From: Tigriopus japonicus
Lineage: Eukaryota; Arthropoda; Copepoda; Harpacticoida; Harpacticidae
NCBI GenBank assembly: GCA_010645155.1
Contig: CM021318.1
Span: 8,294,311 to 8,358,310, forward strand
Length of the DNA: 64,000 nucleotides
Direction: 5' to 3'
Made by a program: the position numbers and the translations under genes
In this document: piece by piece, positions 26,760 through 37,793 of the stretch
Layout: the number at the start of each line of letters is the position of its first letter
Numbering within the stretch: position 1 is the stretch's first letter
The notes under the pieces: model-generated
Told to the model about the DNA's origin: nothing
Databases searched by the model: none
The model's input: the letters and a program-made list of their open reading frames with translations, nothing else

Positions 26760-27546
26760 ATGAGTTCAGCAGGGTCCAGGATGATGCAGGTAATGAAGTT
26801 GCAACACTTGTACTAAAATATCTACTGAATCAATCTTGTCAGGCCTTCAAGTCCATATTTGGGGGTGGGAAGGCCAAAGTAAGTGCACCGGTCCTTTCTT
26901 CGACGCCTCCATCTTCTAAACCGTCAACCAAAGTAGAAGCTCAAGAGCAGAAGCCCCCCACCCAAACATTTGTTTCCTCTTCCACTTCATCCATCGAGCC
27001 AAAGAAGTCAGAGCCACTGCAAACCAAGCCGAAGGCCAAGGAACACGCCGAGGCGGCCACTTTAAAAGTAAGGCCAGTACCTTAGCCAAATTGCCTCTTT
27101 TTCGTTCCTCTTCTGCTTGGTTTGTCTGATGCTTGGTGGCGGTTTTTGATCGTTTCCGAGAGCCTCAGAATCTTATTACCCTCTGACAAATGTCATATTT
27201 TTCCCCAGGCCATCAAGCCGCATATTCCGATGATCCGATTTCGCAAGGGAGGTCTGCCTGAAGCTCGTCCAGCTGCGGGTGAACCCGCTCCTCAAGTTGC
27301 TCATGTAATATCGAAACCACCCAAATCCGCCCAGGCTTCTTCATCAACTCCTGATTGGACTCCTATCCAAGTGGGACCACTGGAATTTTGGCAGTTGCCA
27401 AGCAAATTCCGAAAACGTGATTTGGACGAGCTTGAGATTGAAGCTATTAACGTAAGCCAATAAAAGTTGCCCAACTAGATTGATATTTTTCTTTAATTTG
27501 CGTTGTTCCTTTTTAGATGGGAGGACGGGATAAGCCATTTCAATGA
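26760..27546 (+). CDS. KGD4: KGD4/MRPS36, subunit 4 of the 2-oxoglutarate dehydrogenase complex
   Basis: Four exons, all in phase 0: 26760–26789, 26843–27067, 27209–27451, 27517–27546, giving 175 residues. Starting at ATG 26760 gives MSSAGSRMMQ followed by AFKSIFGGGKAKV across the first junction. The conserved N-terminal element IKPHIPMIRFRKG is in exon 3 and the C-terminal element LPSKFRKRDLDELEIEAINMGG spans the last junction; both match animal MRPS36/KGD4 (KPHTPLIRF, LPQKYRRK…EEMEFI). By family it sits in the mitochondrial matrix and tethers the E3 subunit to the E2 core of 2-oxoglutarate dehydrogenase. The protein is longer than the ~100-residue animal norm because a Pro/Ser/Lys-rich linker of about 70 residues (exon 2) precedes the first conserved element. 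A polyadenylation signal AATAAA lies at 27632. Confidence 0.85.
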
Positions 27547-27619
27547 TCCCAGTGATAGTGGAGAACGGTCTTATACCACAAGGAATGTCTTCTTAATAAT
27601 AGTCAACTTGCTAAAATGC

Positions 27620-27637
27620 TTTATTACGATGAATAAA
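27620..27637. terminator. Facing polyadenylation signals of KGD4 (+) and RGP1 (-)
   Basis: AATAAA on the plus strand at 27632–27637 serves KGD4 (stop 27546). TTTATT at 27620–27625, which is AATAAA on the minus strand, serves RGP1 (stop 27651). The signals are only 6 bp apart and cross over, so the two mature 3' ends probably overlap. Confidence 0.6.
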
Positions 27638-27650
27638 CAATCAAACGTTT

Positions 27651-30600
27651 TTAAAAACTGTGGACATGAAGTTCCGTCTCCCAAATGCGACTTTTCACAT
27701 GCATTCTGGCGGGAGCGCGCCAAGTCGTTCTGGATTTTGTAAATTGGAGCAAACAGTCTTTGGAGGTAATTACAAACTCGAACCTGAGAATCCATTTTAA
27801 CCGAACTGGAAAATAACACTATTAAAGATTCAAATCGTGACGACTTCGGCACTAATATTACCCGTATCTGAACTGAATGTAGGTGTGGCCAGGGGAGGTA
27901 TGGCCATATCAAAGCTGGTAGTATCTAAACCAAGAACGACCTCACTGACTGTGCCGTAATAGTTAGATTCCACAAAATGAGATTTATTGGACTTTTTCTT
28001 GTCCATTTTCGGAACAATGCCTTCTGGAACTTCTTCAATTGCCACTAATTTGACGCAGTATTCGGTACAAACCGAATTTCCTGAACGGAAATCTAGAAAG
28101 CCGCACAAAATATCCCCCGGTTTCACGTCTGTGCGCATCATCAACAATTTGGCGATCTCTCCATTGGAATCGCTGATCCGAGCGAAAACCGGTTCTTTCC
28201 GCTCACGTTGCATCGACTGAAATGTGATTTTTTAATCATCAATCCTAAAAACTTCGAAGTTGGACTTGAATTCTAAGCTGACCCATTATGTTGGTTATTT
28301 TTTGACAAAAAAAGAATAGAGTTGAAATTAATGATGTTTTTAGAAACTATAACTCTTTCAAGTCGTTCCTTTTAAAACATTACTTTTGTTAACAAATTTC
28401 TGACTACGTATTTTTAGGGACAATTTCAACTCTAAATTTTTCATCTGCATATTTGGTTGAATTATACATTTATATTTGATTGAGACTACTTCAAACAATA
28501 AAAGTCCATTATGGACAAACAAAATATTAAAAAATCAACGAAATTCAAAAAGTTCTCCATCTCAGCTGTTTGTCACGTTAATAGGAACTCATTGGTACAC
28601 GAAATATCATATAAATGTATGTCATTTGTGTATATGATATTTATGATTTCTCTTTTAGAGGGTATCCCATCCCTTGTACCAGTTGTGAAAAAATTCTCAA
28701 CCAACCAAAAAAACTATAGTTACCTTCACATATCAACCCAGGGATATCCTTGATAAATCTCATGGCTGCCACATACAGTGTACTTTCCCTCTTACAATTA
28801 AAGTGAAGAATAACATATCTGTGTATCGCCAAACTGGTAAAAATCTACTTGGCAACACTTGTTTACCCGTAGTTCCAAATCTTCAGGTTCTTCTTTTGTA
28901 GTTAGAAAAGGGTTGGTTCGATTGTTGGTCAAAGTGTTTTGAGAGGCTTCCAAGTCATTGCGAGCCATTGCTCCCGTTTGTATGCTATTTTGGCTCTCGG
29001 ATTGATCATGGGGTAGGATCCTCGTACTATTAGGGGGAAAAATCTGCACCGGAAACCACGAGACCAAATTGTTTGCCTGTTTTTCACTTTTCATCACCAC
29101 TTTCAATTTGGCACGCAGTTGAAATATCTTTCCTCGAAAAGTGGGATGCTTGACACTCTTTAAACAATTCTTGAAGGACACTTCTATCTATGGAAGAAGA
29201 AAATGTTTGAGTAATTCCACGGTGGCCATATTTTTAAGAAAAGAAAGTATCTGTAAGAAAAAAAGTCTTTGCTTGTCAGACTTTTTGGCTTTCTAAAACC
29301 TGAAATTTAAGGTATATCGGTACTTTTGCTCCCTTCAAGGGCACTTTTCCTCTGTACTTTTGGACTGAAAACTAACTCTTAAAAAAAAGAGTCTCTTTGC
29401 TTTGGTTTTCTTTTCTAAGTACGCCAAAACAAGATTTCGGCTAAAAGCTGAACTTGAGAATTTCCCATGGTGGTAGTACAAACTACAAACCGGAAATAAA
29501 GACCCTTGTATTCTCATTTCTTCTTCATTTTTATGAACTTTATTCGTCTTGGCATATTTTATTAGAAAATATATGACAACTTTCAAAATCAACTTAACGG
29601 CGAAAAAAGTCATAATCAGAGAAATCCCAATTTTTGCCGAAATTATTATTATAGTAAAAGAAAAGGTTACCAAACTATTCCTTCACTTACTCGTTTTTTT
29701 CTAGCGTCTTATATTTATCTAAATTTCCGGAATTTGACAATCCAAGAAGCACGGAAATCATGGAGTGGGAGGCTAGCAGTGAGAATTATGATTTCCAGCA
29801 GAAACGAACCATTTGCGTTCTTCTGCAAATGAGACCTTACTTGCATTGAGAAGAACACGTATTTCAAATTTCAGCCCAGTCGAATGCCGGAGTGAAAAGT
29901 TATGCCTGCTCAAACTTATGTAGTGAAGCGAGCATAGAATGAATGAACTCGCCCTTTTGTGGTAAAACGATTACCACAAAAGGGCGAGTTCATTCATTCT
30001 CGGTAGGATTTGCACTGAACTTTGAGTGAGCATAACTTTTGTCTCCGACGTTCGATTGAGCTGAAAATTGAAATACGTATTCTTGTCAACATATGCAAGG
30101 TCTCATTTGCAGAAGAACGTAATTGAATTGTTCTTACTGGATATCATTATTCTCAATGCAAGCCTCCCACTCCATGATTCCAGTGCTTCTTGGACAATCA
30201 TATCCTGCACAGCAAGCAAAAGTAAAGAGGCGGCTCTAAAACAAGATGGTCTTCATGACGTAATGCAATCTCTGCAATACGTTACAACAAATTCTAATTG
30301 TACATTTCTATTTTGCGTTTTGTCTCTTAGAATATAAGTTGCGATTTGGCTTACTTGTTCGTTTGGTCCCAGCGATTTGTTCCGAATAATTTCTTTGGGT
30401 TCCAATGTGTAAGTGACAATAGTCCAAGCAACCCCTCGAAAATCACATTTGCCTGAAAGAAATGTGTGGTTTCAACAACAGCTGATTGATCCTAACAACG
30501 TCAAGCTTCAATCGCTTGTCCCGCCATGGTGAATGATCATTAAATATTTATGGGATTTAGGGTTTGCAGCAATGGCCTGCTCACCTATCACCTTCTTTCC

Positions 30601-30795
30601 CTCCTTAGAAGCTCGTGATTTCCAATCCGACAAAGAGGACGCTTCAAAATGATCTTGAGACCTCAGCTCCCAAATGTGCAATTCACTTTGCACGCTTTGA
30701 ATTGGATCCCTTTGGAAATGAGAAATCAAAATCTCGCTATTTGTTAGCAAATCAAATCTAATCCGTTTGCCATGACTGTGTGCTAACTTACTCAT
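27651..30795 (-). CDS. RGP1: RGP1 homologue, partner of RIC1 in the RAB6 guanine-nucleotide exchange factor
   Basis: Five exons in transcript order: 30795–30585, 30452–30355, 29187–28867, 28216–27862, 27805–27651, phases consistent, giving 379 residues; human RGP1 is 391. Diagnostic parts are HPTFRGKIFQLRAKLKVVM (compare PPSFRGxxVKYxYKL), VFARISDSNGEIAKL…GDILCGFLDF (compare LYNISDGRGKVG…GEDVVGTLNL) and the C-terminal RLKWILRFEFVITS (compare VSLKWRLHFEFVTS). The protein adopts an arrestin-like fold in family members and, with RIC1, activates RAB6 at the Golgi for endosome-to-Golgi retrieval. The start is the least certain part: ATG 30795 follows an in-frame TAA nine codons upstream or less, but the usual N-terminal strand is not obvious. 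The intron 29188–30354 contains a fold-back element. Convergent with KGD4. Confidence 0.75.
29742..30193. mobile_element. Fold-back (long palindromic) element in an RGP1 intron
   Basis: 452 bp whose two halves are inverted copies. The outer ends read CCAAGAAGCACGGAAATCAT and, reverse-complemented, CCAAGAAGCACTGGAATCAT; the centre pairs CTCGCCCTTTTGTGGTAA with TTACCACAAAAGGGCGAG at about 29950–29990. The 5-bp sequence ACAAT flanks both sides (29737–29741, 30194–30198). A diverged relative lies at 57978–58680. No coding capacity. Confidence 0.8.
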
Positions 30796-33700
30796 GCTGG
30801 CTTGATTTGTTTCTTATCAGAAGTTGACATTTTAAACTTCCTCCTGCCCAAGCCTCATGATTTTTGAGAATGCAGTCTAACATAAGATTATTGTTCGAAT
30901 GTTACAGACACTAGTTTAGGCTCGCAAGTGGTTGATGACTATCAGATTCGGGGACGAAGAGATCGATACAAATATGGTCGAACAAGTGCAGGTTCTAGTT
31001 GTAGGGAGAGGCAAAACTTGTTTTAACCTCAAAAGCAATAAGCCTCAAATTATTTCAACAAAACTCGGGAAGCGTGTTACAAAAGGCGTGAAACTTTTAT
31101 CATAAAGAAAGAACATTTAATAGACAGCGCATGGATTATTTCTGAAAAGTTTGAAAACAACGTCAGAGAAACATTTTTTCGTTAGTTTTATGATTTTGGC
31201 TATTTTGTTATTTTGAGGATCCAGTATGATGCACGACTTATAAGCACCAACTTCTTGACCATCAGAAGGACCTAGTTCGCCTGCCTTGCATTTTTGATGT
31301 TGTTCTCAGTTCACATGGTTTACTGTGCGTAATTCTATTTCCTCGGACTAGCACTATTATTCGAGAAGAGAACTCCTCTAATGATCAGCAGTGGCGCATC
31401 TGTGTTATCCTCGGCGTATTTGGACACAAAATTCTTGACTATCAATTTGTCCTTTTCTTATATTCTTTCCATAGGAAGGTTTCTCCTTTAGAAATGGTAA
31501 CTTATACAGTTTTCTTCTATCTGAGGGAGTCAGTAACATTTCTAATACTAAGAGAACAAGCACCGTTTAGTAGCAAAAATGCACCCACCCCACTCCCCCA
31601 TCAGTGAATGATCTATGGTTCCATCCAAAAGTTAAACTAGTGCACTTTAATTGAAAGGGAACAGCCATGCCGTCCACCATCTAATGGTCTTCTTGTGGCA
31701 ACACTCCGGCTGAGATGCATAGATTTATAGATAACAACAATCGTGCATAAGTTTTGTACAAGCTAGAGCGCCTCAAACGTTAATGAAGACTCCAAATGGA
31801 GCTTTGACTGATTTTAGTTGACTTGAATCATGTCATTGACCATAACTTGAGACGCTTTATTGTCACAATAAAGCGTTGTGAAGAAAATTCAAAGTGACAA
31901 AATATTTAATATATATTTTCTTCAAGAGGCCAAAATGTTAAGAATGCCGGGATATTTGAATATAATTCTTTTGGACAACACCATTACTTGGTATTTGCGT
32001 CTGTGCACCAATTTATTCAATATATTTTTGTGAATTTTAATGCAATGGCATGTTCTTGCACACTTGACACGATTGAACAAGATATTTTGGTGTTTGCCCC
32101 AATAGATTACTCAGTGTTCTGCGTGTATGAAAGTAGTTGTGATTTTTAATGATTAACTTCAGTACAAATTCCTTTTTGTAGGCATTTTGGTACATTTGGT
32201 TCAGCGTGGTTGAGCCCCATCGTGCATAGACCATTCATTTGAGGCACTTATATTTACACAGAACTGATGCACCTTGCTATCTACAAATCCATGCATGTCA
32301 TGAAATCGGCGAGCTGCAGCGAAAAAAAGGCTACTAGATGGCAGTGTATATGCCATTTACTTTCATTACAGTTAGTGATGGACCGAAAGGGCTCATAACC
32401 GAAACCGAAAGTTTCGGCCGAAAAAGGGCTTAACCGAAACCAAAACCGAAAGCAGCTGACTAAAAAGTTGTATAAATCCAAAATACACCTTAAAAATCAA
32501 ATTGCTCATGTGTTTGATGTTGGTAAGTCGCAAATTTTGAAAAATTGGGAAACTTATATTCCAGAGGTTTTTGGACGATTTTTTTTCGATTTTGTTGTCA
32601 AACTCCATCCTTTATAGTGCCTGCCTGCTTTCGGTTTCGGTAGGCATAACCGAAACCGAAACCGTAATTTCGGCCGAAAGCGCTTTCGGTCCATCACTAA
32701 TTACAGTGCACCAGGTTAAACAAAGAGCAATAATAAGAAAAGCAATCATTGGAACTCAAGTTTGAGATACCATTGGTCGATAGATTGTCTTTTCAGATGT
32801 TTCCGCCAATATAATACATTTTCTTGGTTTCGAATTTGCGTGGGTTGAGAGGAAACATTTTTATCACTTTTTGAATTGAACAAGTAAATATCGTCAAAAT
32901 AAATAGACATGTGCGCTTTAGAATATTGTACCATATTAGTAAACAAGTAATTTGTGTTCAAAAATCAACAATTCATGAAGTTTGACTTGATCGTTAATGA
33001 TAGAGTTCTTCGCTGTGACCAAATTCTGCGCTGCTAAACCACACGATGTCTGTTAATTCCAATTTTGGCAAGAAAACTGGGAAATAAAGTTCTTGATAGG
33101 CTGGACCATATTCTAAAACGTTCCAAATATACTAGTAACTCGTATGTTAGAACAATTTGCTCTTCCTTGTATTTGCCATCTAGCGGCAAAGTTTGAATGG
33201 TCCACAGCCAAGGGCATAATGAACAGAAACAAAACGTATTCATAGAAAAAGCACCTGAGTCAGACTTCCAGTTGCTAGCTAAGTCTTTAAAGTCGCTGTT
33301 GATACAACACTATGTTCCGGGAATACCTGCAACTCACTAATTCTAGGGCCTCTTGCCACGGACATAACGACCGTTGGAGTCCTGGCCTTTCAAGTTCTCT
33401 CATAAAACGTTCACCATAATCTGCAACAGGTAAGGAAGCTCCATTCTCTATGCTCAAGATTAATCAAGTTACGTTTAAAAGGTTTGTTTCCACATAAGTG
33501 GGACCACCACAATGCAATCTGATTTCCATATTGTCCACTCATTCCAGTTTGTAAGGCAAGGTGCTCATGTTTTCATGGGTTTAATCTACTCCTAACAATG
33601 ATGTAAAAGTCTTGGAAGAACGTGAATGGAAGTTAGGATATGTTACCTTCAGGTATCCATTTGCCTCTGACCTTCTAAACACGCCATGATTTATTTACAT

Positions 33701-34090
33701 GACTGACTTTCGGATATTGATTTATGGGACAGTTCGTTGGTCGCCACATCCAGTTAGGTTTGTGGTCTTCAACTGGAAGGAGAATTTGAGTATATGCTTT
33801 CCATTCTCTTTGAAAAGCACTTGTTTCCGATTTGAACCCTGTTTGCGGTGAGATAACATAAAAGAGTGGGGCGAAAATGTAGATACGACTTGTGAAACGT
33901 TTGTTACTGGAGATTGGGTAACCAGTAGAAACTCGTACTTTGCTTTAACATACTGCAGTAGAAAAAGTTGCGTTCCAAAATGAGAAGGGCTACCCCAAAT
34001 GACCAGAACGAGGCCACAAGTTTATTGGTCAAAGGCAAGATCCATATTTTGCGCCTTACAAAATATCTGTTTCTTTAACTTGTTTTACAG
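30796..34090. other. Intergenic region between RGP1 and the TspO-like gene
   Basis: 3.3 kb of AT-rich DNA between two divergently transcribed genes. Apart from the hAT-like element at 32373–32699 and a short perfect hairpin near 31852–31874 (CGCTTTATTGT / ACAATAAAGCG), I see no gene. Promoters for both neighbours must lie here; the TspO-like transcript has at least one non-coding exon, since its start codon follows a splice acceptor at 34089–34090. Confidence 0.5.
32373..32699. mobile_element. Short hAT-like MITE rich in CGAAACCGAAA motifs
   Basis: 327 bp with terminal inverted repeats TAGTGATGGACCGAAAG at both ends (right end reverse-complemented, exact over 17 bp). Both flanks carry the exact 8-bp target duplication ATTACAGT (32365–32372 and 32700–32707). 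Subterminal regions repeat ACCGAAACCGAAA and TTTCGGCCGAAA. It has no coding frame. Confidence 0.92.
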
Positions 34091-34104
34091 GGACTACCAG
34101 GACA

Positions 34105-37100
34105 ATGGACGAGTCTTTCAAGGCCAACGATGGACATAAAACCAAAAACATTGTGGGTATTTTTGCACTGGTTGTGATCTTTGCTGCAACAACCGTCTTC
34201 AATGCATTAGCTGGATCTTTAGGAGGAAGTAAGTGAGAAATTGCGGTGTATTTCTAAAATGATTGTCAATCGTTCCGTGATCATAGATTGCGTCGTAATA
34301 CTAGATTTCGATATCAGCCGTCGTCTCACTCCTTGAGGACGGGGTCAAAGGCCGTCGTAAGGCCAGACTTGGCCTCTGCTTTTTAACCTCTGTGGGTCTC
34401 AAGTCTTTGAGTCCTTGTCGGATATTTTCTCTGGTCAAGGCACTAAGAATCTCCGATCGAGGACTCTCCGGATCAAAAACATCGTCTACTCGAGTAATGG
34501 TTGGCGTTCTTTCATAACTTGGGCGTCGATGGTTGGAACTTATGGGCGGAACCGCTCGAGAAGGCGTTTCGGGGACAGCATGAGACTCTCGGGGTTCCTC
34601 CAGGACCAATCTTGGTAGCTTGAGATCTTTTTGGGTGCTGGCCATCAACGGTTCATGTGGGTAGTGGAGAGTGGTGCTTTGGTTAAAGGTCGGTCCATTC
34701 ATGAGTGAAGATTGAGCGGGATCCATGAACTTGACATGGTGATGGACGTCATTGTTGTTATTGTTTGTGCCGCTCATGCCAAATGTATCCGCTGAAAACG
34801 ATCTCATTTGAAAGAGGCAATGAATGAGAAGAGGTTATCTTCAACTCACCCGAAGTCATGGCGGATAACGCTATTTCTCTCATGGTTCGTTCGTCAATTC
34901 CAGCCACTTGAGTTTCCATGTCATATTTAAGCATACCACAGAGTGACAAAGAGCCAAAGATGAGCAAACTCACGATTGTGGCCCACAATAAAAGGGTGAA
35001 TCCTCCAGCAATGTTCATGGCTAAATACCAGCCAGAGGGCGAATCCCAAACCCAAAAGATCCCTTTTTCGGGGTGAAAGAAAGGCAAGAGGATCAATCCC
35101 AAGATACCTGGGACCAGATGAACAGAAATCACTTCCAACGGATCGTCCAGACGTAACGTCTTGACAAATGACCGCATAGGGATGTAAACCAATCCTCCAA
35201 TAGCTCCAATGATAACACTAGCCCATGGATTCAAAACATCCGTGCCAGGACAACAGCAAACCAAACCTTTACAAGGATTTTTGAATGATTAAAATTGCAT
35301 GTGTGGATAGTTTGACCCGACTCAAAGAAGGGACGTACCTGCAATCATGCCACCAAAAATTCGATACACGCTCCATTGCTTCACGGACAATCGTCCAAGA
35401 ACAAAAGCCAACATGCCACCAGTCGCCAAGGATAAACTGGAGTTTACAATCACTTTGGAGAGGGTATTCGTGTGGTATTGCTGAGGAAAATGGTCACCTC
35501 CGGCACCAAGTTGAATAGCCAGACAGCCAATGATGTTGAACAAACCGCCCAAAATGGCCAATGAGATGTTGTGCCCGGATCTCAGCACGGCGTCTCTGTA
35601 TTCGATTCCGTGCTCAGGATGATGATGTCTTCTTTGTCCGAGCAGAACTAATATCAAACCACAACCACCGGCAATCTTAAGGAGGAAAAATTCCAATAAG
35701 GAAAAAGGCTCCAATGAAAACGGTAACAAATCAAACGAACCACGTGAATAACTCCACCTCCGGCATAATCCACATAACCCGCTTGGACTAGCCAGCCTTC
35801 ATAATGCCAACACCAATGTGCAGGAATGGGAAATAGAAAACTCGGCACGAGGATGGCGATTAGGAAATCGGTTCTCATCCGGTTTCTCTCAAACCCGCCA
35901 CTGGCAGCAATGGAAACACAATAAACGGAGGTGCAACATTGAAAGAACCATTGCGGGAAATGGTGAGAGTCCAATTCGTTGAAGAAGAAATGCTCTAATC
36001 CCAAGAAGAAGTTGCCGCTTCCAATAGAAAATGCACTTCCAACGGCCCAAAACGAAACCACACCTGGAAATACCCAGTTTTCCGAATTGCCTTTGAAAAT
36101 TAGTTCTTTTCAAACCGAGGGTATTTGAGATTTCCCAAAAATACTCACCGCAGCAAAATTGAATCATGGGTTTCAGTAGGATCGACACGACATTACGTCG
36201 TTGGGCCAACCCCGATTGGACCAATGCCAAACCAAAAGGACCCAGGAGAGCCAGGATCCCAAACACCAAAGCGAAGAACCCATCTATCACGGGATTATGG
36301 TGGGACAAAATATCCGTTCCATTTTTGCTCTCATTTACGTGAAGAATTTGCCCCATGTCGAAAAGAAGACTCTGAAGGGAAATGCTAAGAATATTGGTGC
36401 CGTTGATAGGGTCAGTCTGATTTTCTGACATCTTGGACAAGGAGCGTGGACATTTTACAGACATCCATTTCACGTACGAACGAAAACTGTCGACCTTTTA
36501 ACTGGTCTAAAACCACAACTTTGGGCAGCGCTTTTCTCGAACCACAGATATGGTTTTGGCACAAGATTGCTTATGGAAAATACTAGAAAGAGTCTGGTTC
36601 TTTTATTTCAGAAATTTCCTTGTTCAATAACTCGGTTGGAAATTTGTCGGATATATATCAAACGTGGATCACTCCAGCAGGATGGACATTTTCCATTTGG
36701 AGTCTCATCTATGCCTGGTTGGCACTTATGCTCGCATTTTGTGAGTCAATATTTTTGGTCATGACTACGATAAGTATTTCATTTAGAAATATTTTGTTTT
36801 TCTTATAGATATTCTGTCAATTTGCATTTCAAATTCTTTTGGAAAGCTATACTTGAATCCAGAAATAGTGTCAAGATGCTACATAATCATTTTTGCCGTA
36901 AATTTGCTTTGCAATTTGGCCTGGATCTTCGTTTGGGATAGAGAAGAACTGATTGCAGCTTCGACTCTGCTATTTGCAATTGCGTTTACTAATGTGATTG
37001 TCTTGGCAATTCTGGTTAGAAATATCGCTGCTGATGATAACTGGTTGAAGGGAGGAATGCCAAAAACCTACTGGTAAGCCCTGGGACCAACTTTGATACA

Positions 37101-37623
37101 GACCAACTGTTTTTGTGACTTTTTTGTTTTTAGGGTCTACATTGTTCTTAGCGTAAATAGTCATGCCACTTACACAACTTGGACGATCATAGCTTCATTT
37201 CTGAATCTTTACATTGCTCTATTTTATGTGGGCGATGTGGAAGAATTGACTTGCGCTTACATCAGTTTGGGAAGTCTTACTGGAATCATTATTATTTGGT
37301 TCATCTTAGAGAACTTTCTCCTCGATAAATACGTTCGTTATATTATCACTCCATACTTGGGTAAGCTTTTATTGAATATGTTACCTAACGAAAAACAAAT
37401 ACCATATCAACCCCTAATCTAATACTTTATGCTTTTAGTGGTAATATGGGCGTTTGCTGGTGTTTTGAGCGCCAATGACCAGGATGAGAGCATTCCATAT
37501 GAGATCAGAGCGTTTTCTCGAGGTTTATTGGGAGGGGCCATTGGATTATTCCTTCTTCGTCTTGGGAGCATATTTTACCGTCAAAAGAAGTCTCCCTTGG
37601 TTGGCACAATCGAATTTGCATAA
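34105..37623 (+). CDS. Multi-pass membrane protein resembling TspO/tryptophan-rich family; hosts a nested gene
   Basis: Five coding exons: 34105–34228, 36612–36740, 36809–37073, 37134–37360, 37439–37623, phases consistent, giving 309 residues. A splice acceptor at 34089–34090 shows an upstream non-coding exon. The protein is strongly hydrophobic, with one N-terminal membrane segment ([20 protein letters not shown]) and about six to eight more. The stretch [17 protein letters not shown] resembles the start of bacterial and protist tryptophan-rich/TspO-related proteins, and later segments keep Trp-rich spacing ([31 protein letters not shown]). I infer only a membrane protein of this kind; no substrate or compartment can be stated. 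The first intron (34229–36611) contains the whole ammonium transporter coding region on the opposite strand. A polyadenylation signal is at 37650. Confidence 0.75.
34301..36473 (-). CDS. AMT: Amt-type ammonium transporter, nested inside another gene's intron
   Basis: Five exons in transcript order: 36473–36149, 36090–35741, 35675–35339, 35266–34850, 34791–34301, phases consistent, about 639 residues from the first ATG (a second ATG at 36431 is equally possible). Exon 2 carries DYAGGGVIH, fitting the ammonium transporter signature, and contains the first pore histidine; exon 4 has [14 protein letters not shown] with the second, so the twin-His pore pair is present. Upstream, [20 protein letters not shown] and [15 protein letters not shown] match segment 1–2 of the family. 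Intron 2 is only 65 bp. The last exon is a hydrophilic Ser/Pro/Arg-rich tail of about 160 residues (with NNNNND), longer than in bacterial AmtB. By family it conducts ammonium/ammonia across the plasma membrane, plausibly for nitrogen excretion. Only about 70 bp separate its stop codon from the host gene's exon 1. Confidence 0.9.
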
Positions 37624-37649
37624 AACAAATTTTTCGAATGAAGAATGTG

Positions 37650-37670
37650 AATAAATAACCGTTATTTATT
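37650..37670. terminator. Palindromic bidirectional polyadenylation region
   Basis: AATAAATAAC and GTTATTTATT form perfect 10-bp arms around a single C. The plus-strand AATAAA at 37650 lies 27 nt past the TspO-like stop; the minus-strand AATAAA (37670–37665) lies about 125 nt past the DCX-EMAP stop. Confidence 0.6.
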
Positions 37671-37793
37671 AGCCAATATTTCTTGAACAATCAATGTGTT
37701 GTAAAATATGACTTGCATCACATCATTTGGAGAGAAAACGTCTGAAACTGGAAAGATTAGGGCAAAGCAGAGAGAATACCTTGAGCAGGAAAA

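Noticed and set aside
26681..26842. ATG at 26681 as the start of KGD4
   Set aside because: That frame runs through the 26790–26842 intron, and splicing it would break the frame. ATG 26760 joins exon 2 in phase and gives the expected short N-terminus.
28641..28832. Possible extra RGP1 exon (…YVAAMRFIKDIPG…)
   Set aside because: It ends in phase 1 whereas the following exon starts in phase 0. Joining the 28867 donor directly to 28216 keeps the frame and fits RGP1.
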